This document shows positions 36,546-49,199 of a stretch of DNA of 64,000 nt, one piece after another. The stretch lies in the NCBI GenBank assembly GCA_020226215.1, contig CM035228.1, positions 2,409,901-2,473,900 on the forward strand. Reading direction: 5' to 3'. A program made the position numbers and the translations under genes. The notes beneath the pieces are model-generated. The model ran no database searches. It saw nothing but the letters and a program-made list of their open reading frames with translations, and had not been told where the DNA came from. The DNA is from Sindora glabra. Lineage: Eukaryota > Streptophyta > Magnoliopsida > Fabales > Fabaceae. Numbering within the stretch: the first letter of the stretch is position 1; each line of letters starts with the position of its first letter.

Positions 36546-38679
36546 AAAAATGAATTTTGTATTAATTTACTGCAAAGAAATTGTTGTCTTACATTACCAA
36601 CTAGTCAAATTTAGGCTTTTGTAGTTTTCATTTTGTTCATATGCATTTGTCTTTCTGAACTTTTTGATATCTAATCAGGGACGATGCTGCTGAAAATAAG
36701 CAGCCAAGCAATTCTTTTCCTGCAAATATGAAATACCTTATTACAAGAATTTAAGAGAAAGTTGTCCTTGATTCCTATCACAACTAATAATAACAATATT
36801 ATATATATTAAAATTTTAAATTTAGATTTAGGTATCGAATATAAATTAAAGATCATTAATTAATGCAGAATAATTGATAAGTTTATAAAATTTAATTTAA
36901 TAAATATAAGAATTTAATTTTAAATTTAAATTTCATTTTAAGTGTATATAAAAATTTTAAATCAATAATTTACTTATTTCTTATTTTGTTACCCATCCAC
37001 TAATTTTGGTAGAATTTTTAGTATGCTTGTAGAGTTAAAGACAGAAATATAAAGTATGAAATTCATATGAAAATATTTATATATTCCAACTATTTCTCGT
37101 CCATTAAGAAAAAGTTCGTCAATTTTTGTATTCATTTGTTATTTTTAAGACCTACATGCAACAAAATAGATGAGACTACGTGTGTTTATTAGTTAAGAAT
37201 GAAATAAGCATTCCAATTTATTTTTATATTTGATACATTAAAATAATATAATTAATAAAAAAGAGAAGAAGTAATTAATAATGATAATATCCTTCTAATA
37301 AAAATAATAAATGTCTATTCAATTCAATTTAATGATTTAAATAAATTGAATATCTTATAAAATAATTTAATATAGTAAAAATTATAATTATAATGTGATC
37401 AATCTTAAAAGCAGCTATTTTTAATTTCTATTATCAAAATAATAATTAATAAATATTTTTATATAATAAAAGTATAAAATTTCAATTTATTAACTTTTTA
37501 TACAAAATAATTTTTAAATAAGCCCGCAAAATATCCTATTTTAATATTTATTATTAAAAATGTAATTATGAACATATGTTTACAATGAAAATATTGAAAA
37601 TTTGATATTGTTTTTACTTTTGTTATTTATTAATAAGAAATAGTATGAAAATATATGAAAAATGCAAGAGATAAAGATGTAAAAAAAATCATTCCATAAA
37701 TAATTGAACTGAGATTTCACCACTTGATGAAATAATCATACTCTGGAGTTTAGGAAATTGGCATTCTTATTTCATAATATTTACCAAATAAAATATTTAC
37801 TCATTCTAATTTTATTTGATCATGCTAAATGCTATATTAAAGTGGCATAATTTGTACCATAGTATCTAAAAGTAGAATTCTATGATTCGTGTCTATAGAG
37901 TGAGTGAAATGCACTTATTCTATTATTCATTTTTAGAACATTTATTAAACAAATATAATAGTATAGATAATAAAATGATAGGATATAATATTATTAAATG
38001 TTTGAAAAATAGTCATATAAATAATTTAATAGTATAAATTTATATTATCACGTGTTTATTATAAGATATGTATATAATATGGTAGTATCAAAAAATTTAT
38101 TCAGATAAAATTAGCCTTATTTTAAAAATATTTTCTACAATGATTATTTTGTAGTTTTCAATAAGTATAGATTTTTAACATTTTATAATAAATTTAATTA
38201 ATAATAAGTGATATATTTATTATATTTTACTTATTTATGTTTAAATAGTAAATATTAATATTTTTAAGCTAAAATAGGTTAAGAAAAAATTAGAAATGAT
38301 AAATAAGTTAAGAATACATTATTAATATTTTTAACCTAAATTAGTGATATCTTTAAGGCTAAATAATATTTATTAACGGGGTAAAGTGATAAAAAAAATT
38401 AGTTAAAGTTTAATTAGAAAAGATAAATTTTATTCTAATCTTATCTTATTATAATTAATTTAGAGGGAGAAAATAAATTTATTCTACATCGACTATATAA
38501 AATAAATTGATTAAATTATATTATACTATTTTATATAAGACCTAAACATTTAATATAGTATGTTAGTATTTATTTATACCATTATATGTTTATTATATGA
38601 TTCACTAAACATGTACCTAATTCTTTTAGTAATCGGAGGAAATAAAATACTAATTGAAATGTAATTGAGTTCCATTTTA
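36546..38679. other. AT-rich gene desert
   Basis: About 2.1 kb of very AT-rich sequence with no open frame of note, no tRNA-like fold and no terminal repeats I could pair. Confidence 0.55.
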
Positions 38680-38688
38680 TATTATCTA

Positions 38689-39238
38689 GGCTAAAATGCA
38701 ATGAACCCTTAAATTATAATTCTTGTGCAATTTATCCCTTTATATTTTAGAATTCAACAATATACCTCCTTAAATTATAAATGGTGTAAGATTTACCTCC
38801 TTTCTTTAGATTTCCGTCGATTATTGGATGAATCTCCTTAAAATGACATCATAAGTAGTTGATCATTAATTATATATAGTTTAGCACATCACCTCAGCTA
38901 AAATCAAATCCTAAACTTCCTAGTGATGATAATGATTGAGAGATGGGAGATAATACAATGTTATTAGGACTCCTATGCAAGTCCCCCACAATCAAAAGCC
39001 CAAGTTTCTGCGAAAAGAATTAAGGGTAGACGATAGATCAATTAAGTTTGGCACCAATTAGTTAAAATAAAGTTCATGTGAGATCATGTAAAGGAGCACC
39101 ATCCAGCCATAGACGGAAATTTAGACGGAGGAAGGGAAAATGCACACTATCTGTATTTTAAGGAGGCATATTGTTAAGTTTTAAAGGGGTAAATTGCACA
39201 TAGGGCATAGTTCACGTGGATTCCTTTGTATTTTAGCC
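38689..39238. mobile_element. MULE-type MITE with 9-bp target duplication
   Basis: A 550-base element that starts GGCTAAAATGCAATGAA and ends TTTGTATTTTAGCC, so its tips are inverted repeats. The terminal repeats run inward about 150 bases on each side (38689 to about 38835 and about 39100 to 39238), with matching blocks such as TGTGCAATTTA, AACAATAT and CCTCCTTAAA. It is flanked by a perfect 9-bp direct repeat, TATTATCTA, at 38680-38688 and 39239-39247, which fits Mutator-superfamily insertion. It encodes no protein. Between the arms, 38908-38933 is identical over 26 bases to exon 4 of the RBK-like kinase (34184-34209). Confidence 0.9.
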
Positions 39239-39247
39239 TATTATCTA

Positions 39248-40334
39248 AACTATAAGTGTAATACACTAATAAATGGCATATTATAATAGTGATTAATTCT
39301 ATGGTATCTTCAAGGGTTTCAAAATTCAAGATGACACAATGATTTAAAGAATTTTAAAAATTATTAAATTAAAATTATTTAATCACATCTGTTAAAAAAT
39401 TATAATTAAATAATTTTAATTTAACAATTTCAGAACTTATCATGTTATGCTAAATTTTGAAACCTTAGTGGTATCATAGCAAACACACTAGAGAAGATGG
39501 ACCACATTAATAATTCAAAAAATATATATTAGTAACATAAAATAATTGCATAAAATTGTAGATACTGAAATTAAATCCTTCATTTGTGATAATTTCAAAG
39601 GTAAATTTTTCATTTAGTAATAATTTCAAAAGTGTAGAATGGTCATTGCATTTTAAATATTTAAATCATGCACATGAGGAAAAAGCATGCAAAACAAAAA
39701 ATCTACAAGTAAAGATAAGTTCTTTGTATGAGAAAAACTTTAAAATTTGAAGTAAAATGGGCATGAAAACATAGTTAAAAAGAAGGGTAGTTTAGCTACA
39801 AAATAATCCATTTGACCTTTAATTATGGTTTGATAATTAAAATTAACGCTTTCCTAAAAGAATTTTTAAAATAGGTTTAGTAGTAATTTTTTTTTATAAA
39901 TTTGATGAAAAATCTTTGTATATTTTGGAGCTAGAAGAATATAGTGTATCTTTGACTAAATTTAGGAGAGTTCATGCATTTTGCTCTAAAATAAAAAATT
40001 ACTATAATTACAATTAAATTTGCACTTTTTTCAATAAAAATGACAAGAAATGATTCATATTTTCTCTAATCTTTGCTTTACAGATTTAAATGAGTGATTA
40101 ATTTCAATATGAGGCTCTCTAAAGAATTTGTTGCTAAATTACGTTAGCTTGAGCTTTGGATTATTGAATATTGATTTTTATGGAAGTTGATGAATATGGT
40201 TACATATAATTAGGAATTTATTCATCCCTTAAGAACTAAGCAAATTATTCTAAATTATATAACTAAAGTGTAGGTAGTGATTGACTTGCCTCATTTTGCA
40301 ATTAGTAAGCTTATTTGTAACATGGAGATTTCAT
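39248..40334. other. AT-rich spacer, possible LINE debris at its end
   Basis: No gene. The last 200 bases lie just upstream of the RNase H remnant in the same orientation and may belong to the same dead retroelement, but they are too decayed to read. Confidence 0.4.
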
Positions 40335-40560
40335 GGTAGGACCTCATGAAGGTTACATGAAAGTTAATATCAATAAAGTAAGGAAGTCTAGTATTAATCC
40401 TTTAGATTGTGGTGTTTGATTAGGGATTTTCATAATAGATGGCTTTATACATTTACTAAACCTTTTGGAGTTTACATGGCCTTTACAATAAACTATTAAG
40501 GAGTAATTTATGAACTTCAAGAAGCATAGAATTTAGGATATAGGAGTAATACCTCAAGGT
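40335..40560 (+). pseudogene. Isolated RNase H remnant of a non-LTR retroelement
   Basis: Read on the plus strand with one frame change, the sequence gives HEGYMKVNINKVRKSSINPL then DCGV, and after a stop a stretch like KPFGVYMAF and ELQEA-NLGYR. These match in order the start and middle of the RNase H domain that ends plant LINE ORF2 proteins (EGWVKVNTDG, GxGGVxRD, AELWAxxxGLxxAWxLG). Several stops are present and no reverse transcriptase is readable upstream, so this is a 5'-truncated, old insertion, separate from the LINE at 48.8-54.8 kb and on the other strand. Confidence 0.6.
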
Positions 40561-43500
40561 AATAGTTAGAATTTTTAATTATTTTAAATGCCTAGAATAA
40601 TTACTTTTAATCAGCTAGAATAGCTAAATTATATTTACTGTTATCAATTGAAACATGAATATTTTAAAAATTTTACTAAATAACTATTATTATGACTTCA
40701 TTTGATGAAAGCATTAAGTGTATTTTTGTGCAATTAAATTTTAGGATACTTAGAAGTAAAGAGTGCAAAATTTATTAGATACATGTGTTAGTTTTGGTAG
40801 GTGGTTTTATTCATAAATTTATAAATTTACAAGAATATGTGTAAAAATTTAGGATACAATGAATTGTAATGTATATATATATTTATGTATGATAGTGATT
40901 TAATAAATTATCTTCCTAATAATTATATAGTGTTGTTGGAAAAAAATCAAGTGGAGTTTAAATTTAATTAGAAGAATAAAATTTTAAAAAATAGGAAAGA
41001 TTTTAAAGAATGGAAAATTTATGAAAATAGGGCTTTTTAAGTAATCAAAAGGCTAGGATTTATTAAAATGAAAAATGGAGAGTGGAGATTTAATTGAGAG
41101 TAGGGCTCGTGGTGCATTGAAAAATATCAAATTATTACTCATAACTTCTTTTCTTCTCTCTCTCCTTCCTTTTCTCTTATTTTTGGTTACCCCTTCTCTC
41201 TCCTTCTTTCTTTTTCTATGTTTTTCTCATGTTACTATTTGTGTTTGATGTCGTTGCTCCTAGTGGTTTTGTCACTAACTTTAGTAGCCACAATTGCAAA
41301 TGGTTTCTCCTCTTGATGTTCAACTGTGTGACCTTATGTAAAAAGCTATGAGTCATGGTAGTATGGAGCACGAGCTCCTTTTCTTCTTAGTATTCCTCCT
41401 TTATGCCACCTCTGTCCTAAATTGTGCCATTATTGTCATGTGTCTATTGCTTATGAGTTGTCATCTAGTGATTGTAGCTCGATGGCGAAGAGAAGTTACG
41501 ATCTTTAACTAGTTTTGGATTACAATAGTGAAGGGTCTTTGGCCTTTCCCATTCTCGTTATGCCTTGGTCATTGGTAGAGGTCTGGTGAGCCACCTCAGA
41601 GAACAATAAGTAGATTTTCACCTTAAAGTTTCAATATCTTACTATTTTAAACTTGATCTAAAACTATTACATTAGTGTATAGAACTATACACTTATTTTG
41701 GGAATGTTTTGAATCCACAATCACAAGCTAAATATATATGGGATTTAAGCTGTAAAATATCAGTATAATATGATTGAAATATTGCTAAAGAATTACATCT
41801 TATGATTTTGAATGATTAGGAGTTAATTTAGAAGATTCCCATATTTTTTATATATATTTTGAATTACTTGATGAAGTTTATAAAAATATAAATTTTATAT
41901 TGTAAAATGTTAGAGGGATATGATTAGAGAATATATGAAATATTACATTCTAATATTTTGAATAAACTATTCATGATTTAAGAAAGTCCCAATTATGTGA
42001 GAGGTAATTTTTCATTATCTTGAATCAAAGCTAAAAGTAGTAGCAAATAAAGGTATGGTGGCTAAAGTGATGTAATTAGGGTTTTCTAAGATTGTTAAGT
42101 ATTAATATTTTTACTTGTGTGAACTTGATTCAAAAATCTCTATAAAATGATATATTCTGGTTTCATGAGCTAATACTATAAAATATAAGAAAATGATAAT
42201 TTAGAGTGTTAGTATATCATGACACGAATTAAGAATTGACATAATAGGGAAAAAATAAGGAATGCTTACTTGTTCATAATTTATTCGTATAAATTATGAG
42301 GTAGGAAGAAAGGAAAAAAGGAAGTGAAATAATTAAAGATTCTTAAAGTGAATGGACATTCTCAGATAAGTATATATCTTACCTTGAAAATTTAATTATT
42401 ATATATGATTGTTGAATGTTATATTTTATAATCACTCCATAAATTCTATTCGTTACAATTACAATTCACATATAGGATATTTAAATATAATTATAAATAA
42501 AAAGTTTTAATCTTAATAATTGTTGCTTAGTATTACTTAATAGAATATATGTTTGATAGAACAATAAGTCAAGAATGTGTGTATAATGAGTGAATATGGA
42601 TTGACGATACTTAGAGAGTGTAATAATGTTATTATTGATTACTGGAAGTTTATGATTGAGTTTTTTTGTTACTTGTATGTTGGAAGTTGTAATGTGAACT
42701 ATATTAAAATGTAAATAAATATTATAGCCATGCAAGAAGGCATTGGAATTATGCTAAAATGTAAATAAACATTAAACTATGATGATGAAATAATAGCTCT
42801 GTGTTGAAATTATATTGAACTTATGATATGTAAAGTTAAACTCTAATGTGCATATTATAATATAAATTATGTTATGAGTGACATTGAAAATTATGAAATG
42901 TGATAAAGGTGATGATATAAATATTGAATGAAAAATTCCTAATAGCATTTTTGTGAAGAGTACAAGGTAAACTCTAAAAAGATAAAAAATGGAAAATTTA
43001 TAAAAAGTATAGGTATTTCTTATAAATTATTATATATTGTGATGTGATATTAGAATTTATTTATTATTGAATACTACAATTAATGTGATTAAGTCCTATT
43101 GACTATTCGTACCCAAAATGATATAATAGAGTTGATGTTGTGTAAAATGAATGGCTGGGATTATTATAATTTATGATGTGAAATAATAAATTTAAGTTAC
43201 ATGCAGGTAAACATATCAATCCAAGGTTTAGTTTTGTATATTTTAACAATGCAAGAATTTGGTTTGTAGTTATTTTTCTAACTTAATTAGGCTATAATTG
43301 TCTTACATAATTGATTTTAAGCCTGGTGGTGGTAGATACATACTTATTGAGTTCTCGTAAATTATTTTATTTTATTTTTAATATTTTCAAGTTAAATTGA
43401 ATGTTTTTAAGCTTCACTATATTTATAAAGAATCAAGACCGTCTCACTAAAAGATTTTAACAGTTGAATTATGATCAATATTAAAGATAGAGATTATGTT

Positions 43501-45109
43501 AATTTGTCATTTGATGTATTAAATTATTTATTTATGTTTGTGAATTGAATTACTATTGATTTGTATGTGTTAAGGTTGTGTATTATTATATGTATTTTAA
43601 ATTACTATCGTATTTGGGAGAAATTCACGAGTTTGATAATTTAAGACGTGTGAGCCTTGGAAAGTGTCGAAAAATAAAAAAAAATTATCCATTTTTTCAT
43701 AAAATTTTAAAATAAGAATTTAGTCCATACAAAAATAAAGAATTCTAGTGAGTAAAATTAGAGTAAATAGTATTGAAACTGATAGAAATTGGATAACGAG
43801 ATCTACACCAATTCCGATTGAGTTTTAATTGTGGCAATAAGAAAGTGCAATTAGAATATGATTCCAAAGCTTTGTTGTATTACAAAATAAATACGGGAAA
43901 AAAGGATAATTCCCTTATTTAGATTATTCATGGCCAATTTTATGAATGGAATAAAAAGTGGAAATTATGCATAGCTATAAAGAAGGAAATAATTATGCAA
44001 ATTGGTTGATGATTTATAACCTAGAATTGCCTCTAGGATTTCACACTCTAGTTACTCCATTACATAAAGTGTCTCTATTATTTTTTCTTAATGCCTTGAG
44101 AATCTTTAAGGTTACTCTATTAATTTTTTTTTCTTTTAGCTAAGGCCCTTTTATTCACACATACATAAGAAAAAGGATAATTCAAGTATTTTATGATCAA
44201 GGACACATTTTAGTTAAGTTCAAACAACCAAAAATAGAAAAACTTGTTTGTCAATCTATTTTTAAAAATTATCCTTTACATCAATGTTTTCAAATTTGGA
44301 TTGGTCATCAACTTGACATAACGAGCGAGTTAAGATTAGATCAATTCAATCGATTGAACTAGGTGGTTAAATTAATTGTTGTATTTTTATATGTAATAAA
44401 TTATATATTATATATATGTATATAAAAATAAATTTATTTAATACATACAAGTTTATTATTGTATTTTTAAAATGCAAATAAACATTAATTTTATTGAAAT
44501 TATAAGTGACATAGAAGTAGAATAAATAATTAACAGAAAAATTGATATGAAAAATCTTTGAGACAATTGAAGCATAATGTCTTATGTTCAAATTCCAAGG
44601 ATATCATATGCTAGAAATTTATATTTTAATACTAGTAGGATATTACTTTCGATATATACTTTACTATAAAGTAAAAATAATAACAATTCATATTATATTA
44701 AATAAGTGATAAAGTTGTAAACCCCAAAAATATAAAAAATATAAACTAAACAATATAATTTAAGAGATAGTTGTGTCTTAAAATATTTAATAATTGCTCA
44801 CTAAGAGATTATTTAAACAATACTAATATTCATAAAGTGCTTTAAGTAATATAATAGTCAATATAATTCAAAAAATTTCATTCACTTTACTTTTTAAATA
44901 TATAATAAATTTTTAAATTTAGGCAAGATTTTTTATTATATTAAAATTTTGAATCGGACAAAAGTTAAAAAAAACTGAATGAATCAGGTCATTAGATCAA
45001 CTAGGTTAACGATTTAACAAATTTTTTTTTATCAAGTTTGATTAGGCTAACCCAAGTTTTTCTCCAGGCTAGGTTTATAGGCCTATTTGGACTGTATTCT
45101 CACCCAATT
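40561..45109. other. AT-rich gene desert
   Basis: About 4.5 kb without a recognisable protein. The stretch at 41100-41650 is less AT-rich and pyrimidine-rich, and the tone of 41000-43700 recalls a decayed LTR, but I could not find a matching second LTR, primer-binding site or gag/pol, so I do not call an element. Short duplicated bits occur at 42703 and 42752. Confidence 0.45.
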
Positions 45110-45365
45110 GCTGGTTAGGAAACATTGCTCTAAATGCATAATTTAAAAATAAAAATAAAAATAATTTTTAATTATTTTTTAAACTTATTTTCTTATTTTA
45201 AATATCAATTTCATAATTAAGTAGAATATTTTCTTATTTACAATATCAGTCACTATCTAATCTTAATTTTTCTCTAGTTAAAAAATAATTTTGAAATAAG
45301 AAATTAGTTTTTAAAATAATTTTTAAAAATATAAAAATAAAAACACATTTAAATACACCCTATTG
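45110..45365 (-). repeat. Dispersed MITE-like repeat, copy 3
   Basis: The reverse complement aligns with copy 1 nearly end to end. In that orientation it reads GTGTTTTTATTTTTATATTT, then GAGAAAAATTAAGATTAGAT, GATATTGTAAATAAGAAAAT and AAATTATGCATTTAGAG, in the same order as at 13281-13500. This is the clearest pair in the family. Confidence 0.7.
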
Positions 45366-47398
45366 CACTTATATCATATTTTAACTTTTTTAAATAACTA
45401 TACTTTAATGATTTAAACTTAATTAAAATTTATCTTTCATGACAAAACATTTAGAATATACCATTTTGATAATCTTGAAATGTATAGCTATATTTTCTCA
45501 TCATTTTTCAATGAAAAATTTAAATTTAATTTAAATGTAGTCTTCTTTTATATTTTAAGGGAGATTTAAATTTGTTCTAAAATTAGAAAAATGTCCATGT
45601 AATTTTACTCACCATTTGTGTGGACCAAAAAAATGAGAATTCAATTAATTTTAAATTGAATTTATATATAAAATTATTCATGAATTTAATTTAAAATGAA
45701 TTGAGTCTTAGTTTTTTAAGGTTTCAAATAGGAGTAAAGTTTCAAGAAGGTATAAAATGCTATTTTTTATATCATACTTAAATATAAATTTGCAAAAAAT
45801 ATATATAAGTATATTTTAATTTTTTATTTGAAAAAAAATTAGTATTTTTTAATAATTTATAAATTTCTAAAACTTTTCATCACAACATTTTATTAATAAA
45901 GTTATAACTTTTTGCATGCTCATTATATGTAAAGTCTATACAAAATTGCAAATTTTGTAAAAATAATTATAATATTTGTACACAAGATTCATAAAAATTA
46001 AAATTGTGAAATATAAGTATTTATAATTTAAATGGAAATTGATAAAAATTTCTAAAATTTTCATATGAATTATAAATTTTTAAGTATCATAATTTGCTAA
46101 CAATGAAAAAAAATGAATTTTTAAATCACGTTATGTAATACTCTTTTTATCCATTTTAATTGTTGTTCTATAGAAATACTTTCTTATGTCATCTTAGAAA
46201 AATCACAAATGTATTTATTATTATTTTTTAAACATTGTCAATATTTTCTTAATAAATGCTAGAAAATGTTATATATGAATTAACTTCTAATAAATAATAA
46301 ATTAGTAAATGACAACTCTATTTTCTCAAAATAATATTTATTTATTATTTATCTTAATTCTTATGCATTGAAAAGGAATAGAAAAAGTTGAGGACATCTA
46401 GTTTAAGTAATATTTTATATTTTTTGAAAGTTTTGTATTTTTCTCTTCATCTAAAGTTCAGTTTTTGATTTTTCTATATTTATATTTAATGATTTAATCA
46501 ATTTTATCCTTATTATAAAAAATATAAAAAATATTTTACATTAAATTAAATTTTCATTTAAAAGAGTTAGGGCATTCTTGTGCATTCGGAGGAAATTTCT
46601 TACTTTAAACATTTACCTGGGTACTAATAGGGGTGGTTATATGCAATTGTGTAAGAAAATATTTGGGTTTCGGATTGAAGCTTCACCCTAGGAAGATTAC
46701 TATATTTTTTCAAGGTAAATGCTTTGGGTTGGTTCAGAGGTTTGGACTGGGTGGTGGATGATTCTTTAGAGATCCAAAACAAATGAAACAAACCAATGCA
46801 GAGTATCTTAAACATTGGCCCATTTCAAAAAGGCTTTATTTTATCCACTTATGACTAATTATTTGGTAGATTGCATCGTGGTACTACTTTCTAAACTTTC
46901 TTTCAAATATGTCTTAATGCTGATCTTTATTTTAAAGAAGTGCCAGTTTTATGAATTATTATTATTATATTTCAAAAATATCTCTTTTTTAATCATGAGG
47001 ATACGGTCATGAATTAAAAATTTTAAAAGAGCATAACTCTTTGATTAATTAACTAATTTTTACATATAACCACTTGTTTTAATTTATCTTTTCATGATCT
47101 TTCTATAAAAAATAAAAAATTTAGATTTAGTAGGGTCTACCTAACCAAAAATATGTAGATTAAACTAAAAAATTTGAATGATTATAACTTTGTGCTCAGT
47201 TATTTATTTCGGGAAATTTTTTTTATTTTATGTAATTTTTCAAGATCAATGTGCTTGCAAAATACCTTTTTCAATTACTTTTCTTAATTTTTTTATTTTC
47301 TTATTATTTTTTTAACTTTGATATCATTTTTATCAATTTAAATCTCACATTAAACTTTTACTCTCTAATTCTTTTAGTGCCAAGTAGTACTATAACAA
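45366..47398. other. AT-rich gene desert
   Basis: About 2 kb. Open frames up to 76 codons are AT-rich and low in complexity. No domain, RNA gene or element boundary seen. Confidence 0.5.
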
Positions 47399-47935
47399 CT
47401 TTCTTAACAAACAAAACTGCCAAAGAACAATATATTATTATTTACAAATTAAATAGTAATATATTATTGTTCTATTTATAAATAGTAATATTAATTAAAA
47501 ATAAAAAATAAATAGATAAATTAACTCTGATTAACAATCAAATTGCTAAAAAAAAGAATGTTATTGTTTTATCTCCAAAAAGTAATATCGACTAAAAATT
47601 TAAAATAAATGGATAAATCAAATCTCATTAACAACCAAATTACTAAAGAATAGTATGTTATTATTTGGTTTCCATATAATAATATGTTACTGTCCAAACA
47701 ATAATATCAACTAAAAATTTAAAATAAATAGATAAATCAAGTCTCATTATTAATCAAATTAGCAAAAAAGAGTATATTACTATTTAATTTTTAGACAGTA
47801 AGATGTTACTGTCCAAACAGTAACATCAATATAAAATTTAAAATGAATGAATAAATTAAGTCTTATTAACAATCCAAACGACTAAAGAAGAGCATGTTAA
47901 ACAATAACATATTACACCAAATAGTAATTCATATA
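47399..47935 (+). repeat. Degenerate tandem repeat, ~119-bp unit
   Basis: Units start with a TTAACAAnCAAAnTnnnAAA-like phrase at 47531, 47628, 47747 and 47866, with an earlier weaker one near 47400. Two units are exactly 119 bases apart (47628 to 47747 to 47866); the 47531 unit is shorter by 22 because it lacks a GTTACTGTCCAAACA-like segment. Each full unit ends with AAATTTAAAATnAATnnATAAATnAAnTCT. The array has about four and a half copies and no coding capacity. Confidence 0.85.
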
Positions 47936-48769
47936 TGATAATTATTTTTTAAAAAAAGGACAAAAGAAAGAGACTTTTTTTATTCTATATAAGGTTTTAT
48001 TTCTTTAAATTTTTATTTATTTTTATTTTAATTAAAATTTTATTTTAATCCTTAAAAATTAAATTTTTATTAATTTTATATTAATTTAATTTTTATAAAG
48101 TTAAAAATTCTTCAATTTTAATTCTTATAAGTTTTTAATCTTTTATTTTTTTTATTTTTATAAAATTAAAAAAATTTTAATTTTAATATATGACAAAAGA
48201 GGTCTTTGTTTTAGTGCTTTTAGTTTTCTTAAAATGTGTTATAGGTATTTCGTTTTATCTTTTGAGTATTGTAGTAAATTTTCGTACATGGGTGCACTTA
48301 AATGAAAGAAAGTAGGCGAGTGGTACCTCGCTATAATAAAGTGTAATAAATGGTATTCGCATGATTTTTTTCCTAACAATCCATTTCATTCTGAATACCA
48401 TCATCAAATTTTATGGGATAGATTTAAAAAAAATATTTAAATAAGATATGAAGCTTAGTTAGAGAAAATTGAGATATTATGAAAAAAGGTTATTTGATAA
48501 ACAAAATTATGAAGGGCATTCACTTGTAGAAAACTTGTTTTGTTCTGCTTGTGTTTTTTTAACTAAAATATAATTATAAAATATTAATAGGAGGAAAAGT
48601 ATTTTATTTATTTAATTTTAAATATAAAAATTTTAAGAAAAATAATTTTTTTATTATCATAATTTTATATATTATTTTTTAAATTATAAATATAAATGAT
48701 ATATCATTTATTTATTATTATATTATAAAAAATATTTTCTAAAACAAATGTGATTAAAGGGATAAAAAT
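47936..48769. other. AT-rich spacer before the LINE
   Basis: About 0.8 kb with no gene. It holds copy B of the two-copy AT-rich repeat (about 48555-48665), which aligns in the same orientation with 18730-18860. Confidence 0.45.
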
Positions 48770-49199
48770 ATTTTTTTGTTAATGAAAAAGGGTTAATAGA
48801 CCCAAAAAAGAAAGCAAAAACTAAGATGAAATAACTCGAGTTTTAGAGACTCTTGAAACATTAACAAGAACTAAAATAGAAATTCTTGGTGGAGGGTTCT
48901 GGAACAAGTGTGTGCCTAGTTCCATTGAAAGACTTAGATTAGCCATTGCATTTGTGCAAGTATTCCCTTCTCTGTATATATGCTGAACAATAATTTTCTA
49001 ATCCTTTTGGAATAGGCAATAAATAATTGTAGTAATTGGTTACTTTTTGTAAAAAAGAAGCTAGATAATGAAAAAGGGCATTAGAATCACATTCCAGGAT
49101 ATTTTTTTTATACCCTTCATTCCATGCAATTTGAAGCCCCTATAAAATTACCCAACATTCTGCTACATAGGATGAGCATTTCCCTAAACCTTATGTGAA

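Noticed and set aside
41000..43700. Possible decayed LTR retrotransposon
   Set aside because: No paired LTR, primer-binding site, polypurine tract or readable gag/pol.
44580..44600. A GTTCAAATTCC stretch like a tRNA T-arm
   Set aside because: No acceptor or anticodon stem can be formed around it; AT-rich chance.
47399..47935. CRISPR-like array
   Set aside because: The repeats are long, adjacent and diverged, without unique spacers, in a plant genome.
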